Source: Limisphaerales bacterium
Lineage (GTDB): Bacteria; Verrucomicrobiota; Verrucomicrobiia; Limisphaerales; UBA8199
Direction of reading: 5' to 3'
Length of the DNA stretch: 17,116 nt
Assembly: GCA_025356925.1 (NCBI GenBank)
Contig: JANXQE010000016.1
Span: forward strand, 1 to 17,116
Below are positions 14,051-17,116 of this stretch, one piece after another (positions within the stretch are counted from its first letter, which is position 1; every line of letters starts with the position of its first letter). Made by a program: the position numbers and the translations under genes. The notes beneath the pieces are model-generated. The model did not search any database. It was not told where the DNA came from and was given only the letters and a program-made list of their open reading frames with translations.

Positions 14051-14144
14051 TCGCAAAAAGCGTTGATCTCAGAACAATCGGGTTTCGACGAAAACCATTC
14101 TGGTGAATGATTTGATCCAGGTCCAAGGTAAACTAGTTTTATGT

Positions 14145-14180
14145 TTGCCAGGCCGCTTTTTATCCGATTGAATGCGTTCA
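14145..14180 (+). promoter_or_regulatory. Putative trpB2 promoter with overlapping inverted repeat
   Basis: TTGCCA (14145-14150, five of six) is followed by a 17-bp spacer and TTGAAT (14168-14173, four of six). The inverted repeat TGAA-N4-TTCA (14169-14180) covers the -10 box and the likely start site, a repressor-like position. The call rests on hexamer matches only. Confidence 0.35.
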
Positions 14181-14183
14181 TGA

Positions 14184-14212
14184 AAGTGAGCCGCTTTCGC
14201 TGGCGGCCACTT
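14184..14212 (+). other. Leader hairpin upstream of trpB2
   Basis: AAGTG (14184-14188) pairs with CACTT (14208-14212), and GCCGC (14190-14194) with GCGGC (14203-14207), with A14189 bulged and an eight-base loop. This ten-pair stem ends 34 bases before the trpB2 start, in the predicted 5' untranslated region. There is no Trp-codon leader peptide I can recognise and no T-run, so tryptophan attenuation is not shown. Confidence 0.35.
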
Positions 14213-14246
14213 CCGATTTGTCCCACGACTCTAACCGCACTTAGGC

Positions 14247-15548
14247 ATGCAAACACGTTTTGACCTCACCCAGGCAGATATTCCACGGGCATGGTACAAT
14301 TTGTTAGCGGATTTTCCCGAGCCGTTGCCGCCGCCGCTGCATCCCGGCACGAAACAACCCATCCCGCCGGAAGCGTTGGAAGCAATCTTTCCCGCGAACC
14401 TGGTGGCGCAGGAGATGAGTTTGGACCGGTGGGTGGAAATTCCCGAAGAGGTGCGGGACATTTACGCGCTCTGGCGTCCAACCCCCTTGTTGCGAGCGGT
14501 GCGGTTCGAAAAGGCGCTGCAAACCCCAGCGCACATCTATTACAAATATGAGGGGGTGAGCCCGGCGGGCAGCCACAAAGTTAACACCTCCGTGCCACAA
14601 GCCTATTTCAACAAAGTGGCGGGGACGAAGCGACTGGCGACCGAGACCGGGGCGGGCCAATGGGGCGCCTCCCTGGCGATGGCCTGCAAGCTTTTCGGGT
14701 TGGAGTGCAACATCTACATGGTTAAGGTGAGCTTCCAGCACAAGCCTTACCGCCGCATGCTCATGCACACCTGGGGGGCGACGGTGCATCCCAGCCCGAG
14801 TGACCAGACGGAATACGGCCGCAAACTGCTGGCCGAAGATCCGCATTGTCCCGGCAGCCTGGGCATCGCCATCAGCGAAGCCTTGGAGGACACGGCCAAG
14901 CATCCTGATACCAAATATTCGTTGGGCAGCGTCATGAACCACGTGTGCCTGCACCAGACGGTCATCGGCCAGGAAAGCATCCGGCAGATGGAACTGGCGG
15001 GTGAAGAACCGGACGTGATTATCGGCTGTTGCGGCGGTGGCAGCAATTTCGCCGGGTTGGTTTTCCCTTTTCTTCAGAAGAAAATCAAGGAAGGGAAAAA
15101 GTATCGAATGATTGGGGTCGAACCTTCCGCGTGCCCGACTTTGACCCGGGGTGAACTGCGTTATGATTTTGGTGATACGGCGGAAACGACCCCCTTGCTG
15201 ATGATGTACACCTTGGGCCACAAGTTCATGCCGCCGTCTATCCACGCCGGCGGCTTGAGGTACCACGGAATGTCGCCGATGGTGAGCCACGCGCTCAAAC
15301 TCGGGCTGATGGAGGCCGAGGCGTATCATCAGACGGAGGTTTTTCAGCAGGCCACGCTCTTTGCACAGACGGAAGGAATTGTGCCGGCGCCGGAATCAGC
15401 GCACGCCATCGCGTCCGTGGTGAAAGAAGCGATTCGCGCGCGCGAGGCGGGCCAAAAACGCGTTCTGCTGTTCAATCTCTCTGGCCATGGGTTGCTCGAT
15501 CTCAGCGCGTATGAGACGTACCAGAGCGGGAAACTGCAGGATGTGTGA
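14247..15548 (+). CDS. trpB: Tryptophan synthase beta chain, TrpB2 type
   Basis: Cytoplasmic PLP enzyme of 433 residues that makes L-tryptophan from indole and L-serine. Lys111 in GSHKVNTS (109-115) should form the PLP Schiff base. ETGAGQWG (133-140) carries the catalytic Glu, CCGGGSNFAG (261-270) binds the cofactor phosphate, and LSGHGLLDL (411-419) is near the pyridine nitrogen. The longer N-terminus, WRPTPLLRA, YKYEGVSPAGSHK (in place of REDLNHTGAHK) and GQWG are features of TrpB2 rather than TrpB1. No trpA lies beside it, consistent with TrpB2, which generally does not form the classical alpha-beta complex; it may salvage free indole or use another beta-replacement acceptor. ATG 14247 has only a weak TTAGG upstream. 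It is divergent from rhaA and convergent with the P5C dehydrogenase gene, so it is probably monocistronic. Confidence 0.93.
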   Translation: MQTRFDLTQADIPRAWYNLLADFPEPLPPPLHPGTKQPIPPEALEAIFPANLVAQEMSLDRWVEIPEEVRDIYALWRPTPLLRAVRFEKALQTPAHIYYKYEGVSPAGSHKVNTSVPQAYFNKVAGTKRLATETGAGQWGASLAMACKLFGLECNIYMVKVSFQHKPYRRMLMHTWGATVHPSPSDQTEYGRKLLAEDPHCPGSLGIAISEALEDTAKHPDTKYSLGSVMNHVCLHQTVIGQESIRQMELAGEEPDVIIGCCGGGSNFAGLVFPFLQKKIKEGKKYRMIGVEPSACPTLTRGELRYDFGDTAETTPLLMMYTLGHKFMPPSIHAGGLRYHGMSPMVSHALKLGLMEAEAYHQTEVFQQATLFAQTEGIVPAPESAHAIASVVKEAIRAREAGQKRVLLFNLSGHGLLDLSAYETYQSGKLQDV

Positions 15549-15581
15549 AACCGCTCTGGTTGGTTGGCTTTTGCGAGCCTC

Positions 15582-15626
15582 GCAGGTTGGAAACCCGTGA
15601 TACGGCAGATTGAAAATCTGCGCTAC
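15582..15626. repeat. Tandem pair of 22-bp hairpin repeat units
   Basis: Unit 1 (15582-15603) and unit 2 (15605-15626) are identical at 16 of 22 positions and separated by one G. In unit 2, GCAGATT pairs perfectly with AATCTGC around GAA. In unit 1, the fifth stem pair is changed on both sides (A-T to G-C), preserving pairing, while two other pairs become wobble or mismatch. Both end in TAC. The array fills most of the gap between the convergent trpB2 and P5C dehydrogenase genes, may serve as a bidirectional transcript end, and contains the latter gene's stop codon. Confidence 0.6.
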
Positions 15627-17116
15627 AATTCCTCGTTTGGGGCAAACCCGCGTCGGAGACAGTTTTCCGTGACGACTCTTGGGATCAAAAAGTTCTGCAG
15701 GTATTCATGGCCGCCAGCCTTGGTGCCACCGCCAGACATCTTGAATCCACCGAAGGGTTGCCGTTCGACGGCAGCCCCTGTAATCGGTCGGTTAATGTAG
15801 AGATTGCCGCAGACGAGCTCTGACTTCACGCGCGCAATGTTTTCTGGACTGCGCGAATAACATCCACCGGTGAGCGCAAAGTCACTGTCATTTGCCAGCG
15901 CGATCGCCTCATCGAAGTCTTTAGCCCGAGTGACTGCGAGGACCGGGCCAAAAATCTCCTCGCGGAACAGCCGGCTATTTGGCGGAACGCGGGTAAAAAT
16001 CGTGGGCGGCACATAGCAGGCGTTCGGATCGTCGGGCACCGTACCTTGCCACGCGAGTTGTGCGTCCTCTTTCCCCGCATCGATGATCGCTAGGATCCGC
16101 TTCTGAGCCTCCCGACTGATTACGGGTCCGATCAGCTTGCCCGGGATCTCCGCCGGACCGACGCGGAGCGAGCTAGCGGCGGCGATGAGGCGGCTGAGAA
16201 ACTTCTCGTAGTTGTCCGCCAGCACGACCAGGCGAGATAAGGCACTGCACTTTTGGCCCTGGTACCCAAAGGCAGACGAGATACAACCGACAACCGCTTC
16301 GTCGAGATCGGCATCGCTATCGACGATAATACAGTTCTTGCCACCCATTTCACACACGACCTTTTTCAGGTCGTTCTGGCCAAACAACGTGCGGCCGGCC
16401 GTTTCCCAAATTTTGAGGCCCACTTCTTTGGATCCGGTGAAAGCAATGAAATCGAGTCGGGGGTGACCGACCAGGTGCTCTCCCACTGTTCGGCCTGGCC
16501 CGGTCAAGAGATTGACCACACCCGGAGGCAAGCCGGCTTCAATGCAGAGGCTCATCAAGCGCGCGCCGATCACCGGCGTTTGGTCGGACGGCTTCATGAT
16601 CACTGTATTACCAGCGACCATTGCAGCGGTGGTCATCCCGGTGAGAATCGCCAATGGAAAGTTCCAGGGAGCGATGACGATTCCAACTCCACGAGGCAGC
16701 CAATGCTGGAAGTTGGTTTCACCGGCGACCGTCTGGGTCAAGCGAGGGTGTCCCAACTCCCGCATCGCAGCGGCGTAGAAGTTGCAGAAGTCGATGGCCT
16801 CGGCTACGTCGGCATCGGCCTCGGTCCAGTTCTTGCCAGCTTCCAAAATCTCCAGTGCGCAAAGCTTCGCCTTGTCGCGGCGCATCAGCGCCGCAATTTT
16901 CTCCAGGAACGCGGCCCGCTCCGCGGCGGGTAAACGCGCCCATCCAGGCTGGGCCGCGCGAGCGGCCGCCAGCGCATCCTCAGCCCGCGCAACGTCAGCT
17001 TGAGCAGCATAACCCACGATTTCGTTTTGATCGCCGGGATTGAGCGAGGGGAGCCAAACCGTAGTCGAGACCGCCTTATTGTTAATGATTAAGGGATCGC
17101 GTTGGCCTAACCCGCG
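15623..17116 (-). CDS. 1-pyrroline-5-carboxylate dehydrogenase (RocA or PutA C-terminal part), 5'-truncated by window edge
   Basis: NAD-dependent aldehyde dehydrogenase that oxidises glutamate semialdehyde to glutamate, the second step of proline breakdown. The frame stays open to the right edge, giving 497 visible residues. It includes SLNPGDQNEIVGYAAQA (24-40 of the visible part), the expected N-terminal strand region, so the GTG at 17017 is not the start. Motifs in visible numbering: APWNFPLAI (149-157), FTGSKEVG (226-233), CEMGGKN (255-261, Glu256 general base), GQKCSALSR (287-295, catalytic Cys290), EEIFGPVL (386-393) and NLYINRPITGAAVERQPFGG (438-457). The last, with KAGGHEYLQNF, is typical of P5C dehydrogenases. 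Whether a proline dehydrogenase domain precedes it cannot be seen. The stop TAG (15623-15625) lies within the hairpin repeat. Confidence 0.9.
   Translation of the reverse strand, partial: RGLGQRDPLIINNKAVSTTVWLPSLNPGDQNEIVGYAAQADVARAEDALAAARAAQPGWARLPAAERAAFLEKIAALMRRDKAKLCALEILEAGKNWTEADADVAEAIDFCNFYAAAMRELGHPRLTQTVAGETNFQHWLPRGVGIVIAPWNFPLAILTGMTTAAMVAGNTVIMKPSDQTPVIGARLMSLCIEAGLPPGVVNLLTGPGRTVGEHLVGHPRLDFIAFTGSKEVGLKIWETAGRTLFGQNDLKKVVCEMGGKNCIIVDSDADLDEAVVGCISSAFGYQGQKCSALSRLVVLADNYEKFLSRLIAAASSLRVGPAEIPGKLIGPVISREAQKRILAIIDAGKEDAQLAWQGTVPDDPNACYVPPTIFTRVPPNSRLFREEIFGPVLAVTRAKDFDEAIALANDSDFALTGGCYSRSPENIARVKSELVCGNLYINRPITGAAVERQPFGGFKMSGGGTKAGGHEYLQNFLIPRVVTENCLRRGFAPNEEL

Noticed and set aside
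13086..14066. 326-codon plus-strand open frame across rhaA
   Set aside because: Antisense to well-conserved L-rhamnose isomerase motifs; no signature of its own and it overruns the rha promoter region.
14184..14246. Tryptophan attenuator before trpB2
   Set aside because: A hairpin is present, but no leader peptide with Trp codons, no alternative antiterminator and no T-run can be seen.
14304..15329. 341-codon open frame on the minus strand across trpB2
   Set aside because: It lies wholly antisense to a clearly recognised enzyme and its translation is rich in His, Arg and Gly without family motifs, as expected of a GC-rich shadow frame.
16253..16933. 226-codon plus-strand open frame across the P5C dehydrogenase
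   Set aside because: Antisense shadow of a conserved aldehyde dehydrogenase frame.
15623..17017. Complete P5C dehydrogenase starting at a GTG at 17017
   Set aside because: The frame continues upstream without a stop to the window edge and encodes the expected N-terminal strand region (NNKAVSTTVWLPSLNPGD), so the gene is cut by the window.
1..17116. CRISPR array, tRNA, rRNA, insertion sequence or prophage
   Set aside because: No regularly spaced direct repeats, cloverleaf-like sequences, transposase motifs or phage structural genes were found on reading through the window.

Overview
The window reads as chromosomal DNA of a GC-rich, free-living heterotroph, most likely a member of the Verrucomicrobiota (Pedosphaera/Limisphaerales-like). 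This is inferred from gene types (secreted DUF1080 protein, E. coli-type rhamnose isomerase next to rhamnulokinase, solitary TrpB2, beta-propeller/di-heme protein, ECF sigma factor with an unusual membrane partner), from scarce Shine-Dalgarno sites, and from intergenic hairpin repeats. No marker gene proves it. Twelve protein genes are supported. No rRNA, tRNA, CRISPR array, transposase or phage gene was seen.

Layout: (1) 120-2714 (-), a Ski2-like superfamily 2 helicase with a large C-terminal extension. (2) 2911-5131 (+), a tight three-gene operon: long-chain polyprenyl diphosphate synthase, ECF sigma factor and a one-pass membrane protein, joined by two ATGA overlaps and preceded by a good sigma70-like promoter that would give a nearly leaderless message. 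(3) 5277-7181 (-), an exported beta-propeller fused to a di-heme cytochrome c peroxidase-like domain. (4) 7321-9963 (-), a three-gene corrinoid methyl-transfer cassette: corrinoid protein, homocysteine S-methyltransferase, and a UroD-superfamily zinc methyltransferase of the MtaA/MtbA/CmuA type. (5) 10147-13985 (-), L-rhamnose isomerase, rhamnulokinase and, after a repeat-bearing gap, a secreted DUF1080 protein. (6) 14247-15548 (+), a stand-alone TrpB2-type tryptophan synthase beta chain. (7) 15623-17116 (-), the C-terminal part of a 1-pyrroline-5-carboxylate dehydrogenase or PutA that runs off the right edge.

How the genes work together: rhaA and rhaB take L-rhamnose to L-rhamnulose 1-phosphate; the aldolase is not in the window. 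The DUF1080 protein may act on polysaccharide outside the cytoplasm. The corrinoid cassette looks like a dissected methionine synthase in which the folate-binding module is replaced by a UroD-type methyltransferase, so methyl groups may reach homocysteine from an unidentified non-folate donor. This is the best candidate for a poorly described system here.

Intergenic structure adds a second theme. There is an inverted pair of REP-like hairpins (10971-11077), a tandem pair of 22-bp hairpin units with one compensatory base change that also contains the P5C dehydrogenase stop codon (15582-15626), a heptanucleotide TTCGGNN array (10096-10129), and a 12-bp-arm palindrome near the left edge (17-42).
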